From positions 186,001-250,000 of the forward strand of contig NZ_JAAKGP010000007.1 in the NCBI RefSeq assembly GCF_011043545.1: DNA of 64,000 bases, read 5' to 3'. The notes beneath the pieces were generated by a model. The model ran no database searches. It worked only from the letters and a program-made list of their open reading frames with translations, and was not told where the DNA came from. The position numbers and the translations under genes are program-made. Shown piece after piece: positions 8,849 to 17,811 of this stretch. This DNA is from Rhodobacter sp. SGA-6-6. Lineage in GTDB: Bacteria > Pseudomonadota > Alphaproteobacteria > Rhodobacterales > Rhodobacteraceae. The first letter of the stretch is position 1. Each line of letters begins with the position of its first letter.

Positions 8849-9310
8849 TCACAACGGCAGCGTCGTGGTCGACTTGATCTCCTCCATGCTGAGGAGCGCG
8901 GTGACGTTGTAGATCCGCACTTCCGAGATCAGCGCCTGGTAGAACTGGTCGTAGGCGCGGGCGTTCTTCACCCGCACCTTCAGGATGTAGTCGATGTCGC
9001 CGGCCAGGCGGTGCGCCTCCATCACCTCGGGGCGTTCCTTCAGCGCCTTCAGGAACTTGCGCTGCCAGTCGGCCTCGTGTTCCGAGGTGCGGATGAGGAC
9101 GAAGAAGCAGGCCTCCAGCCCCAGTGCCTCGGGGTCGAGGATGGCGGTGGTGCGGGCGATCACGCCCTGGTCCTTCATCTTGCGGATGCGGTTCCAGACC
9201 GGGGTCTTCGACGACCCCACCCGGCGGGCGATCTCGTCCAGCGATTGCTCGGCATCCTTCTGCAATTCCGACAGGATTTTCCGATCCAGATCGTCCAGCG
9301 CGGCAGCCAT
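8849..9310 (-). CDS. Lrp/AsnC-family transcriptional regulator
   Basis: A 153-residue regulator: N-terminal winged HTH (LDDLDRKILSELQKDAEQSL, then IARRVGSSKTPVWNRI) and a C-terminal RAM/ligand-binding domain (ACFFVLIRTSEHEADWQ, HRLAGDIDYILKVRV). Such proteins form octamers and respond to amino acids. It is divergent from the sulfite/APS reduction operon, so it is a likely cysteine- or sulfur-responsive regulator of that operon, although this is inferred from position. I placed the start at 9310, where family homology begins and GGAGG lies upstream, rather than at an ATG 147 bp further out that would run into the neighbouring gene. Confidence 0.9.
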   Translation of the reverse strand: MAAALDDLDRKILSELQKDAEQSLDEIARRVGSSKTPVWNRIRKMKDQGVIARTTAILDPEALGLEACFFVLIRTSEHEADWQRKFLKALKERPEVMEAHRLAGDIDYILKVRVKNARAYDQFYQALISEVRIYNVTALLSMEEIKSTTTLPL

Positions 9311-9328
9311 TCCTGAAAACCTCCGTTC

Positions 9329-9348
9329 GGCGGAATTCGGGTTCCGCC
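9329..9348. promoter_or_regulatory. Inverted repeat near the lrp-type start
   Basis: Arms GGCGGAA (9329-9335) and TTCCGCC (9342-9348) are separated by 6 bp and lie 19 bp before the Lrp-type start. The 145-bp divergent region also has an AT-rich stretch (ATCTTCTATATTC, around 9409-9421) upstream of the cobA-like gene. These are candidate operator sites for the regulator, unproven. Confidence 0.4.
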
Positions 9349-9455
9349 GGGCGGCATTATCGGAACATGCGTCCTTATCTGCAAGGGTCTCTGGCGGGAA
9401 TACGGGAAAATCTTCTATATTCTGCGGAAGCGAAACACCCTTCGGACAGCCCGCC

Positions 9456-10208
9456 ATGCCGCAGCTTCACCCCGTCCTCTTCGTCGGCGCCGGCCCCGGC
9501 TCGGCCGATCACCTGACGCTGGGCGCCGCGCGGGCGCTGTCGGCGGCCGAGGTGGTGATCCACGACCGGCTGGTCGGCGAGGAGGTGCTGGACCTCGCCC
9601 CGCCGCAGGCCGAGCGCATCGACGTGGGCAAGGAGGGCTTCGGCCCCTCGACCGCGCAGGCCGACATCCACGCGGCGCTGGTCGCGGCCGCGCTGTCCGG
9701 CCGCCGGGTGGTGCGGCTGAAGGGCGGCGATACCGGCGTCTTCGCCCGGCTGGACGAGGAGATCGCGGCGCTGGAGGCCGAGGGCTTGTCCTTCCGCATC
9801 CTGCCCGGCCTGACCACCGCCAGCGTGGCCGCCGCCGCCATCGGCCAGAGCCTGACCCGGCGCGGCCGCAACACCGGGCTGCGCATCCTGACCGGGCATG
9901 TGATGGAAGGCTTCGCCGAGCAGGACTGGCGCGGCCTCGCCCGCCCCGGCGAAGTGGCGGCGGTCTACATGGGCAAGAAATCCGCCCGCTACCTGCAGGG
10001 CCGGCTGATGATGCACGGCGCCGCCGCCGAGACGCCGGTGACGGTGGTGGAGAACGTCTCCCGCCCCGACCAGCGAATCCTTTCCGCCACCCTCGCCACC
10101 CTGCCCGCCGCCGTGGCCGAGGTCACCGGTCCCGCCATCCTGCTTTACGGCCTGGCCCCCCGGGCCGCCGCCCCCGCCCTGAGTCAATTGAAGGAGGCAA
10201 GCGCATGA
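9456..10208 (+). CDS. cobA: Uroporphyrinogen-III C-methyltransferase (siroheme branch)
   Basis: A 250-residue SUMT: N-terminal VGAGPGSADHLTLGAARAL, LKGGDTGVFARLDEE (the SAM-binding GGDP...FGR region, here with Thr for Pro), and GLTTASVAAAAIGQSLTRRG. It methylates uroporphyrinogen III twice to precorrin-2. As first gene of a sulfite reductase operon its job is probably siroheme supply to CysI, and such copies are sometimes called cysG although the oxidase/ferrochelatase half is absent here. The ATG at 9456 is the natural start; the frame is open far upstream through the divergent Lrp gene. The stop overlaps the next start by 4 bp. Confidence 0.93.
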   Translation: MPQLHPVLFVGAGPGSADHLTLGAARALSAAEVVIHDRLVGEEVLDLAPPQAERIDVGKEGFGPSTAQADIHAALVAAALSGRRVVRLKGGDTGVFARLDEEIAALEAEGLSFRILPGLTTASVAAAAIGQSLTRRGRNTGLRILTGHVMEGFAEQDWRGLARPGEVAAVYMGKKSARYLQGRLMMHGAAAETPVTVVENVSRPDQRILSATLATLPAAVAEVTGPAILLYGLAPRAAAPALSQLKEASA

Positions 10209-10513
10209 GCCGCCGCTTCACCCCCAAGGTCGTCACCGCCAACCGCCTGCGCGAGGGCGACGTGGTCTACCTGACCGCCGACGACCGCTGGTCGCCCTTC
10301 CACCACGAGGCCGAGCTGATCGAGGACGAGGCCCATGGCCAGATGCGGCTGATCCATGCCTCGGCGCAGAAGCTGATGGTCGTCGGCCCCTACCTGGCCG
10401 ATGCGCGCCCCGGCCCGAAAGGCCCCGAGCCCACCCATTTCCGCGAGGAATTCCGCACCCGCGGCCCCTCGAACTATGCCCACGGCAAGCAGGCGGATTT
10501 CTGGAATGTATGA
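10205..10513 (+). CDS. DUF2849 protein of the sulfite reduction operon
   Basis: A small, 102-residue soluble protein (RRFTPKVVTANRLREGDVVYL, ending QADFWNV). DUF2849 genes sit between the SUMT and cysI genes in many alphaproteobacteria, as here. It is translationally coupled on both sides (4-bp overlap upstream, 8-bp overlap downstream). No catalytic motif is visible. The constant position suggests a helper of sulfite reductase, possibly in cofactor insertion or electron delivery; the function is not established. Confidence 0.88.
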   Translation: MSRRFTPKVVTANRLREGDVVYLTADDRWSPFHHEAELIEDEAHGQMRLIHASAQKLMVVGPYLADARPGPKGPEPTHFREEFRTRGPSNYAHGKQADFWNV

Positions 10514-12173
10514 CTATACCGACTTCGACGACTCCTTCGTCCGCTCGCGCGTGGCGCAGTTCAGCCATCAGGTCGAACGGCGGCTGGACGGCAGCCTGAC
10601 CGAGGACGAGTTCCGCCCCTTGCGGCTGATGAACGGGCTTTACCTGCAGCTGCACGCCTACATGCTGCGGATCGCCATTCCCTATGGCACGCTGAACCCG
10701 GCCAAGATGCGGCAGCTGGCTTACATCGCCGACACCTGGGACAAGGGCTACGGCCATTTCACCACGCGGCAGAACATCCAGTTCAACTGGCCGAAACTGC
10801 CGGAGGTGCCGCTGATCCTCTCGGCGCTGGCCGATGTGGGGATGCATTCGATCCAGACCTCGGGCAACTGCGTTCGCAACGTCACGGCGGACCATTTCGC
10901 CGGCGCCGCCGCAGACGAGATCGCCGATCCCCGCCCCTATGCCGAGCTGCTGCGGCAATGGTCGACCGACCACCCGGAATTCCAGTTCCTGCCGCGCAAG
11001 TTCAAGATCGCCATCACCGGCGCCGCCCATGACCGCGCGGTGATCGCCGCGCATGACATCGGCCTGCGGATCGTGCGCAACGACAGGGGCGAGACCGGAT
11101 TCCAGGTGCTGGTGGGCGGCGGCCTCGGCCGGACGCCGATGATCGCCATGACCGTGCGCGACTTCCTGCCCGAGGCGGACCTGCTGCCCTATGTCGAGGC
11201 GATCCTCAGCGTCTACAACAGCTTCGGCCGCCGCGACAACAAGTTCAAGGCGCGGATCAAGATCACCCTGCACGAGACCGGCAAGGAAGAGATCACCCGG
11301 CTGGTCGAGGAACGCTTCGCCGAACTGCGCCCGCTGTTCGGCGGCGCCGACCAGGCGCTGCTGGCCGATATCCGCGACGCCTTCGCGCCGCCTGCCTTCC
11401 GCAACGCTCCGACCGATGCCTTCGACGCCTTCTACAAGGCCGATCCCCTGTTCCGGTCCTGGGCCGACACCAACCTCGCCGCGCACCGCAACGACCAATA
11501 TGCCATCGTCACCATCAGCCTGAAGGCCCATGGCGCCACCCCGGGCGATGCGACCAGCGACCAGATGCGGCTGATCGCCGATCTGGCCGAGCGTTACGGC
11601 CACGGCGACATCCGCATCAGCCACGAACAGAACGTGATCCTGCCGCATGTCCACAAGGGCGACCTGCCCACGCTGCACGCGGCGCTGGCGCAGGCCGGCC
11701 TCGGCACCGCCAATGTCGGGCTGATCAGCGACATCATCGCCTGCCCGGGGATGGACTATTGCTCGCTGGCCACCGCGCGGTCGATCCCGATCGCCCAGCA
11801 GATCGCGCAGCATTTCCGCGACATCGGGCTGGAGCACGAGATCGGGCCGCTGAAGATCAAGATCTCGGGCTGCATCAACGCCTGCGGCCACCACCATGTC
11901 GGCCATATCGGCATCCTCGGTTTGGACCGCGCGGGGGTGGAGAACTACCAGATCACCCTGGGCGGCGATGGCACCGACGATGCCGCCATCGGCGACAAGA
12001 CCGGGCCGGGCTTCGCCTACGACCAGGTGGTGCCGGCGGTGGAGCGCATCCTGCGCAGCTACCTGGACCTGCGCCTCCACCCCGAGGAAACCTTCCTGCA
12101 GGCGTTCCGCCGGGTCGGGATGGAGCCGTTCAAGGCCGCGCTCTACGGCGAGGCCGACCGCAATGCCGCGTGA
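10506..12173 (+). CDS. cysI: Assimilatory sulfite reductase, siroheme [4Fe-4S] subunit
   Basis: A 555-residue nitrite/sulfite reductase. Two ferredoxin-like halves (around residues 40-100 and 305-370) flank the catalytic domains. Substrate-binding Arg/Lys segments are seen (HFTTRQNIQFNW, FKIAITGAAHDRA). The siroheme/[4Fe-4S] cysteines lie in ACPGMDYCSLA and KISGCINACGHHHVGHIG. It reduces sulfite to sulfide with six electrons. With an Fpr-type reductase two genes on and no CysJ flavoprotein, the electron donor is probably ferredoxin. I chose the ATG at 10506 (MYDYTDFDD), which overlaps the DUF2849 stop. Confidence 0.94.
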   Translation: MYDYTDFDDSFVRSRVAQFSHQVERRLDGSLTEDEFRPLRLMNGLYLQLHAYMLRIAIPYGTLNPAKMRQLAYIADTWDKGYGHFTTRQNIQFNWPKLPEVPLILSALADVGMHSIQTSGNCVRNVTADHFAGAAADEIADPRPYAELLRQWSTDHPEFQFLPRKFKIAITGAAHDRAVIAAHDIGLRIVRNDRGETGFQVLVGGGLGRTPMIAMTVRDFLPEADLLPYVEAILSVYNSFGRRDNKFKARIKITLHETGKEEITRLVEERFAELRPLFGGADQALLADIRDAFAPPAFRNAPTDAFDAFYKADPLFRSWADTNLAAHRNDQYAIVTISLKAHGATPGDATSDQMRLIADLAERYGHGDIRISHEQNVILPHVHKGDLPTLHAALAQAGLGTANVGLISDIIACPGMDYCSLATARSIPIAQQIAQHFRDIGLEHEIGPLKIKISGCINACGHHHVGHIGILGLDRAGVENYQITLGGDGTDDAAIGDKTGPGFAYDQVVPAVERILRSYLDLRLHPEETFLQAFRRVGMEPFKAALYGEADRNAA

Positions 12174-12921
12174 CCTCGGGGGCTTGCACGCGGGGCCGGT
12201 GGCGGAACGGGTGGCGGCGCTGAATGCGCGCTACCGCCACCATTCGGCCACCGCGGTGCTGGAACACGCGCTGAAGGACGACGACCTGGGCCGGGTGGCG
12301 CTGGTGTCGTCCTTCGGGGCGGAATCGGTGGTGCTCTTGCATCTGGTCTCGGTGATCGCGCCGGAGACGCCGGTGCTGTTCATCGACACCCGGATGCTGT
12401 TCCAGGAGACGCTGGATTACCAGCGCGCGCTGGCCGAGAGCCTGCACCTCTGCGACATCCGCACCATCCGCGCCAATCCGGCCCGGGTGGGCTTCGAGGA
12501 CCCGGACGGCACCCTGCACCAGTTCAACACCGACGCCTGCTGCGCCGTGCGCAAGGTGGAGCCGCTGGAACGCGCGCTGGCCAAGTTCGACGGCTGGATC
12601 ACCGGGCGCAAAAGGTTCCAGAACGCCGACCGCGGCAGCATCGACTTCTTCGAGAACGAGGGCGATTTCCGCATCAAGGTCAATCCGCTGGCCCATTGGG
12701 GCCGCGAGGACCTGGAGGAATATATCGTCAACAACCGCCTGCCCCGCCATCCGCTGGTTGCCCGGGGCTATCCGTCCATCGGTTGCGCCCCCTGCACCAG
12801 CCCGGTGAAGCCCGGCGAGGACCCGCGCTCGGGCCGCTGGCGGGGGCAGCAGAAGACCGAATGCGGCATCCATTTCGTGGGCGGCAAGCCCGTCCGCACC
12901 GATCAGGAGAACGCAGCATGA
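12163..12921 (+). CDS. cysH: Adenylyl-sulfate (APS) reductase, [4Fe-4S] type
   Basis: A 252-residue PAPS/APS reductase-fold protein. SSFGAESVVLLHL is the PP-loop-like nucleotide site; KTECGIHF near the C-terminus carries the catalytic cysteine. The double pair DACCAVRK and GCAPC marks the [4Fe-4S] APS reductase class rather than the cluster-free PAPS enzyme. It reduces activated sulfate to sulfite, the step before CysI. The start overlaps cysI by 11 bp. cysDN/sat genes for sulfate activation are not in the window. Confidence 0.93.
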   Translation: MPRDLGGLHAGPVAERVAALNARYRHHSATAVLEHALKDDDLGRVALVSSFGAESVVLLHLVSVIAPETPVLFIDTRMLFQETLDYQRALAESLHLCDIRTIRANPARVGFEDPDGTLHQFNTDACCAVRKVEPLERALAKFDGWITGRKRFQNADRGSIDFFENEGDFRIKVNPLAHWGREDLEEYIVNNRLPRHPLVARGYPSIGCAPCTSPVKPGEDPRSGRWRGQQKTECGIHFVGGKPVRTDQENAA

Positions 12922-13322
12922 GCGTGATCGTCACCGATACCGGCTTCGCCCCCCTTCCCGACCGCAGCCTGACGCCGCTGGCGGACCTCGGGCCCGAGAC
13001 CACCGAGCTGGACCTCGCCAATACCGACGACCCGGCGGTGCTGGAGCCGCATCTGCCGCGGCTGGCGCTGATCCGGGTGGCCTTCCCGGCCTTCTCGGAC
13101 GGCCGCGCCTTCACCATCGCGCGGCGGCTGCGGATGATGGGCTACAGGGGCCAGCTTCTCGCCCTCGGCCCGGTGATCGCCGACCAATATGCGATGATCC
13201 GCCGGGTCGGCTTCGACGGCGCCGAGATCCCCGACGAGATCGCCGCCCGCCAGCCCGAGGACCAGTGGAAGTTCCGCGCCGACTGGAAGGCGCATGACTA
13301 CCAGTCCCGCCTGCGCGCCTGA
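12918..13322 (+). CDS. DUF934 protein of the sulfur assimilation operon
   Basis: A 134-residue protein, mostly an alpha/beta segment (LIRVAFPAFSDGRAFTIARRLR, LALGPVIADQYAMIRRVGFD). DUF934 proteins accompany cysH/cysI in many proteobacteria and are thought to assist sulfite reduction, but no activity has been assigned as far as I know. The start overlaps the cysH stop by 4 bp, so it is part of the same transcript. Confidence 0.88.
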   Translation: MSVIVTDTGFAPLPDRSLTPLADLGPETTELDLANTDDPAVLEPHLPRLALIRVAFPAFSDGRAFTIARRLRMMGYRGQLLALGPVIADQYAMIRRVGFDGAEIPDEIAARQPEDQWKFRADWKAHDYQSRLRA

Positions 13323-13404
13323 CATATTCACGAAGCGCAATGATTTGCCGCAGCGCGGCGGGCTTCCCTTGCGCCCCGCCCTGCCCTAGAAGGAAGCCTG
13401 CCCG

Positions 13405-14241
13405 ATGACGACAGAGGCCGCGACGATGAACGCTCCCGCCCCCGAACGGCCCGCCAAGCCGCATCTGCCCGATGCCCAGACCGTGACCGCGGTGAAGCAC
13501 TGGACCGACCGGCTGTTCTCCTTCCGGGTGACGCGGCCCGCGTCCTTGCGCTTCCGCTCGGGCGAATTCGTGATGATCGGGCTCCTCGGCGACAACGGCA
13601 AACCCTTGCTGCGCGCCTATTCCATCGCCTCGCCCGCCTGGGACGAGGAGCTGGAGTTCTACTCGATCAAGGTGCCGGACGGCCCGCTGACCTCGAAGCT
13701 GCAGCACATCTGCCCGGGCGACGAGATCATCCTGCGCCCCAAGCCCGTGGGCACGCTGGTGCATGACGCGCTGCTTCCTGGCAAGCGGATCTGGTTCCTC
13801 GCCACCGGCACCGGCATCGCCCCCTTCGCCAGCCTGATGCGCGAGCCGGAGACCTACGAGAAATACGACCAGGTGATCATGATGCACACCTGCCGCGAGG
13901 TGGCCGAGCTGGAATACGGCCGCCAGCTGGTGGAAAGCCTGAAGGACGACCCGCTGATCGGCGAGATGGTGGGCGACAAGCTGCTCTACTACCCCACCAC
14001 CACGCGGGAAGAGTTCCACCACCGCGGCCGGGTGACCGACAACCTCGCCTCCGGCAAGGTCTTCGCCGACCTCGGCCTGCCGAAGATGAACCCCGCGGAA
14101 GACCGGGCGATGGTCTGCGGCTCGCTGGCCTTCAACGTCGACGTGAAGGCGATCCTCGAAGGCTTCGGCCTGCGCGAGGGCGCCAATTCCGACCCGAAGG
14201 AATTCGTGGTCGAAAAAGCCTTCGTCGGCGACGGGATCTGA
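13405..14241 (+). CDS. fpr: Ferredoxin--NADP(+) reductase
   Basis: A 278-residue FAD/NAD(P) oxidoreductase of the Fpr class. FAD-binding RAYSIASPAWDEE, NADP-binding GTGIAPFASLMREP, a CGSLAFN segment and the C-terminal EFVVEKAFVGD are visible. It moves electrons between NADPH and ferredoxin. Its place as last gene of the sulfur operon (82 bp after DUF934) suggests it supplies reduced ferredoxin to CysI, but the enzyme is general and may also serve oxidative-stress defence and the P450. A second Met (residue 8) is a possible alternative start. Confidence 0.93.
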   Translation: MTTEAATMNAPAPERPAKPHLPDAQTVTAVKHWTDRLFSFRVTRPASLRFRSGEFVMIGLLGDNGKPLLRAYSIASPAWDEELEFYSIKVPDGPLTSKLQHICPGDEIILRPKPVGTLVHDALLPGKRIWFLATGTGIAPFASLMREPETYEKYDQVIMMHTCREVAELEYGRQLVESLKDDPLIGEMVGDKLLYYPTTTREEFHHRGRVTDNLASGKVFADLGLPKMNPAEDRAMVCGSLAFNVDVKAILEGFGLREGANSDPKEFVVEKAFVGDGI

Positions 14242-14259
14242 TCCCGCTCCCTGCCCGCC

Positions 14260-14305
14260 TTGAAAATCCACAGGATATGGCGTATATTTACGCCATATCC
14301 TGTGG
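14260..14305 (+). promoter_or_regulatory. Promoter embedded in a 38-bp palindromic operator (RES-Xre TA)
   Basis: TTGAAA (14260-14265), a 17-bp spacer and TATATT (14283-14288) make a near-consensus sigma-70 promoter. The -10 lies at the centre of a palindrome: left arm CCACAGGATATGGCGTA (14268-14284), 4-bp centre, right arm TACGCCATATCCTGTGG (14289-14305). The antitoxin ATG follows 10 bp later. This geometry is typical of toxin-antitoxin autorepression by an HTH antitoxin. Confidence 0.85.
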
Positions 14306-14314
14306 GGCTTCGCC

Positions 14315-14665
14315 ATGAACATCGCCGCCTTCACCGAGAAATCGCTGTTCTCCCCGCGTCTCTTGGCCGAGGAACTGCTGACCACGCAGGACGAGATCGC
14401 CCGCACCGCCGGCCTTGGCCGCGATGCCATCGCCCGGAAGGAGCGGCTGGCCTCGCCCCGCACCCAGACCCGGCTGCGCGAGATGGTCGAGGTGGTGAAC
14501 CGGCTGACCCCGCGCTTCGGCTCTGCCCTGGTGGCCTATGCCTGGTATCGCTCCGAGCCCCTGCCCGGCTTCGGCGGAATGACGGCGGCGCGGCTGGTGC
14601 AGGAAGGCCAGGCCGAGGCGGTGATGGACTATCTCGACGCCGTGGACGCGGGCGGCTTTGCCTGA
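14315..14665 (+). CDS. MbcA/ParS/Xre-type antitoxin
   Basis: A 116-residue protein with an N-terminal helix-turn-helix (TTQDEIARTAGLGRDAIAR, residues about 24-42) and a C-terminal DUF2384-like segment (ALVAYAWYRSEPLPGFGG, LVQEGQAEAVMDYLDAVDAG). It precedes and overlaps by 8 bp a RES-domain gene, the standard RES-Xre order. The antitoxin binds and blocks the toxin and represses the shared promoter, here probably through the 38-bp palindrome just upstream. It is somewhat shorter than many Xre partners. Confidence 0.9.
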   Translation: MNIAAFTEKSLFSPRLLAEELLTTQDEIARTAGLGRDAIARKERLASPRTQTRLREMVEVVNRLTPRFGSALVAYAWYRSEPLPGFGGMTAARLVQEGQAEAVMDYLDAVDAGGFA

Positions 14666-15143
14666 CCGCCGCTTCACCGGGACGCTGTTCCGGGCGCTGA
14701 ACCCCTTGTGGATGAAGGAGCCGCTTTCCGGCGAAGGCGCGCGGCGCCATGGCGGGCGGTTCAACCGGAAGGGGACGCCCGCGCTCTACACCTCGCCGAC
14801 GCCCGAGGGCGCGATCGCCGAGGCCAACCAGGCCGGCCGGCCGTTCGAGCCGGTGACGCTGGTGGCCTATGCGGCCGATCTTTTCCCCGTGCTGGACGCG
14901 ACCGACCCGCACCAGGCCGAGGCGGACCCGAAGATCCTCGCCGCCGACGATTGGCGGCTGCAGATGCACGACAAGGGCGCCTCGGAGGGGCAGCGGCTGG
15001 CGGAGCGGCTGATCGCCACGGGATGGGCGGGGATGATCGTGCCCTCCTTCGCCCGCGGCGTGGCCCCCCGCGCGCGCAACCTGGTGCTGTGGCGCTGGCA
15101 GGGGGCGCTGCGGGTGATCGACAGCGAGGGACGGCTGAAATGA
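14658..15143 (+). CDS. RES-domain toxin
   Basis: A 161-residue RES protein. The conserved Arg is in HGGRFNRKGTPALYTS, the Glu in PEGAIAEANQAG, and the Ser/Asn region in VPSFARGVAPRARNLVLWRW. RES toxins (e.g. MbcT, ParT families) degrade NAD+ or transfer ADP-ribose, arresting growth when free of antitoxin. Initiation is at TTG 14658, overlapping the antitoxin stop, a weak start that would keep toxin below antitoxin. A strong hairpin (15149-15173) follows the stop. It is complete and looks functional. Confidence 0.9.
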   Translation: MPDRRFTGTLFRALNPLWMKEPLSGEGARRHGGRFNRKGTPALYTSPTPEGAIAEANQAGRPFEPVTLVAYAADLFPVLDATDPHQAEADPKILAADDWRLQMHDKGASEGQRLAERLIATGWAGMIVPSFARGVAPRARNLVLWRWQGALRVIDSEGRLK

Positions 15144-15148
15144 AAGAA

Positions 15149-15173
15149 GGGCCGCGGGATGAACCCGCGGCCC
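15149..15173. terminator. Bidirectional intrinsic terminator
   Basis: A perfect 10-bp stem (GGGCCGCGGG / CCCGCGGCCC, 5-nt loop) lies 5 bp after the toxin stop. Read on the minus strand it is followed by TTCTTTCATTT, so it is a good terminator for the minus-strand Ala-rich gene ending at 15204, and also closes the toxin operon. Confidence 0.8.
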
Positions 15174-15203
15174 CGGTCTTGCGGCCCGATGGGCCGGAAG
15201 GGA

Positions 15204-15872
15204 TCACATCCCCAGGGCGGCTTTCACCTGGGCGATGGTGTCGGCGGCCAGCGCCGGGTTGGCCCGGGCGGCCTCGACGGCGGTCTTCAGCGTGGCCTTG
15301 GTGCCGGCGTCCAGCGAGGAGCCGTCGATCAGCGCGACCACGGCATCCGCGTTGAAGTTGGCCGGGTCCAGCGCGGCGGCAGCGGCATCGCCCGCGGCGG
15401 CGGCAGCGTCGCCGGCAGCCTCGGCGGCATCGCCCGCGGCGGCAGCGGCATCGCCGGCAGCTTCGCCCGCGGCAGCAGCGGTATCGGCGGCAGCGTCGCC
15501 CGCAGCGGCGGCGGCATCACCCGCGGCCTCGCCGGCGGCGGTGGCGGCATCGCCCGCGGCTTCGGCAGCTTCGCCCGCAGCAGCAGCGGCATCGCCGGCA
15601 GCCTCGCCCGCGGCATCGGCGGCCCCTTCCACGGCGGCAGCGGCATCCCCGGCAGCCTCGGTCGTGGCGGCAGCGGCAGCGGCGGCTTCCTCTTCAGCAG
15701 CCTTGGCGGCGGCAGCGGCTTCTTCCTCGGCCTTCTTGGCAGCGGCGGCAGCCTCTTCCTCGGCCGCCTTGGCGGCAGCGGCGGCTTCCTGCGCCGGCTT
15801 GTAGCTGAACTGGTAGTAGCCACCCGCAGCCAGCAGGACCACGATGGCACCGACGATAACGCTCTTGTTCAT
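15204..15872 (-). CDS. Membrane-anchored Ala/Glu-rich low-complexity protein
   Basis: A 222-residue protein of unknown function. An N-terminal hydrophobic segment (VIVGAIVVLLAAGGYYQF) anchors it in the inner membrane. Residues about 28-70 are AEEEAAAAAK-type repeats likely to form a charged helix; residues 70-170 are imperfect repeats of GDAAAAAGEA. A small C-terminal helical domain (FNADAVVALIDGSSLDAGTK, ending AQVKAALGM) is the only complex part. GGGAGA precedes the ATG at 15872; the frame is open farther upstream but lacks sense there. The repeats resemble the Ala/Glu-rich part of the OmpA-like protein at 18278, which suggests a periplasmic spacer role. Confidence 0.75.
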   Translation of the reverse strand: MNKSVIVGAIVVLLAAGGYYQFSYKPAQEAAAAAKAAEEEAAAAAKKAEEEAAAAAKAAEEEAAAAAAATTEAAGDAAAAVEGAADAAGEAAGDAAAAAGEAAEAAGDAATAAGEAAGDAAAAAGDAAADTAAAAGEAAGDAAAAAGDAAEAAGDAAAAAGDAAAAALDPANFNADAVVALIDGSSLDAGTKATLKTAVEAARANPALAADTIAQVKAALGM

Positions 15873-16012
15873 GACAATCTCCCATGACCGGGTGACCCGG
15901 ATGCTACCGCATATGCCATCGCCGGGCCGGTTTGAAAAGTCCGTCGGGCCGGAAAACCCCGAGCCCGGCGGGATTTGCCCGGAAATAGGCCCGCTTGCGC
16001 TGCATTGGCGGG

Positions 16013-16041
16013 TTGAACCGACCCCGCCTTGCGCGTAGATT
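16013..16041 (+). promoter_or_regulatory. Promoter of infC
   Basis: TTGAAC (16013-16018) and TAGATT (16036-16041) are separated by exactly 17 bp, and lie about 40 bp before the infC start. Fits a sigma-70 promoter; unproven. Confidence 0.6.
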
Positions 16042-16079
16042 GCCGGCGTTTTCCGACAACAGCCGAAAGGACCACCACC

Positions 16080-16622
16080 ATAGCCCGCCGCCCGCACAAT
16101 GCGCCGCCGCCCAACCGCGACTCCGGCCCGCGCATCAACGACCGCATCCGCGCCCCCGAAATCCGCCTGATCGGCGCCGATGGCGAAAATGTCGGCGTGG
16201 TCACGCCCGCCCGGGCGCTGGCCATGGCCGAGGAGGCGGGGCTGGACCTCGTCGAGATCTCGCCCAATGCCGAGCCGCCGGTCTGCAAGATCATGGACTT
16301 CGGCAAGTTCAAATACGAGACCCAGAAGAAAGAGGCCGAGGCGCGCAAGAAGCAGAAGGTCATCGAGATCAAGGAGATCAAGTTCCGTCCCGGGACCGAT
16401 ACCCATGACTACGATGTCAAGATGCGCTCGGTGCTGAAGTTCCTCGGCGAAGGCGACAAGGTGAAGGTCACGCTGCGCTTCCGCGGCCGCGAGATGGCCC
16501 ACCAGGAACTGGGGCTGGAACTCCTGAACCGCGTGGCCGCCGATGTCGGCGAAAACGGCAAGGTCGAGGCGATGCCCAAGCTGGAAGGCCGGCAGATGGT
16601 GATGATGATCGCGCCGCGGTAA
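16080..16622 (+). CDS. infC: Translation initiation factor IF-3, ATA start
   Basis: A 180-residue IF-3: N-terminal domain with [15 protein letters not shown] and [19 protein letters not shown], a basic linker ([20 protein letters not shown]) and C-terminal domain ([13 protein letters not shown]). IF-3 binds the 30S subunit and rejects non-cognate start codons and initiator mismatches. The protein should begin [10 protein letters not shown]; the codon at that place is ATA (16080), with AAAGGA 8 nt before it. No ATG or GTG fits in frame nearby; the only upstream option is TTG at 16029, which gives an N-terminus ([16 protein letters not shown]) unlike the family. Rare start codons in infC are known to support autorepression by IF-3. 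Confidence 0.93.
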   Translation: MARRPHNAPPPNRDSGPRINDRIRAPEIRLIGADGENVGVVTPARALAMAEEAGLDLVEISPNAEPPVCKIMDFGKFKYETQKKEAEARKKQKVIEIKEIKFRPGTDTHDYDVKMRSVLKFLGEGDKVKVTLRFRGREMAHQELGLELLNRVAADVGENGKVEAMPKLEGRQMVMMIAPR

Positions 16623-16628
16623 GGGCGC

Positions 16629-16675
16629 GGATTTTCGACGAAAATCCGGGGGCCTCGCGGCCCCCGTTTCTTTTG
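16629..16675 (+). terminator. infC terminator (two hairpins)
   Basis: First GGATTTTCG-A-CGAAAATCC (16630-16648), then GGGGGCC-TCGC-GGCCCCC (16649-16666) followed by GTTTCTTTT. The second is a textbook intrinsic terminator on the plus strand; the convergent xdhC gene ends 5 bp beyond. Confidence 0.85.
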
Positions 16676-16679
16676 CCGC

Positions 16680-17651
<972 letters not shown>

Positions 17652-17718
17652 GGGATGCCTCCTGCCCGGGATGATGCCGCGGGACGGGCGGCGGGGCCAG
17701 AGGCAAAAGACCAGGGGC

Positions 17719-17748
17719 CGGGCGGGAGAAGGCGAGGCACTGCCTCGC
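17719..17748 (+). repeat. Partial copy (head module) of the 210-bp repeat
   Basis: The first 30 bp of the repeat, CGGGCGGGAG followed by the GGCGAGGCA-C-TGCCTCGC palindrome, occurs 93 bp ahead of a full copy. This shows that the head hairpin can be present alone. Confidence 0.8.
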
Positions 17749-17811
17749 TCATGCGCGGAACCCATCCGCTCCGGCCCTCATCCCCGTCCTTCTTATAACC
17801 CCCCGCACCCC

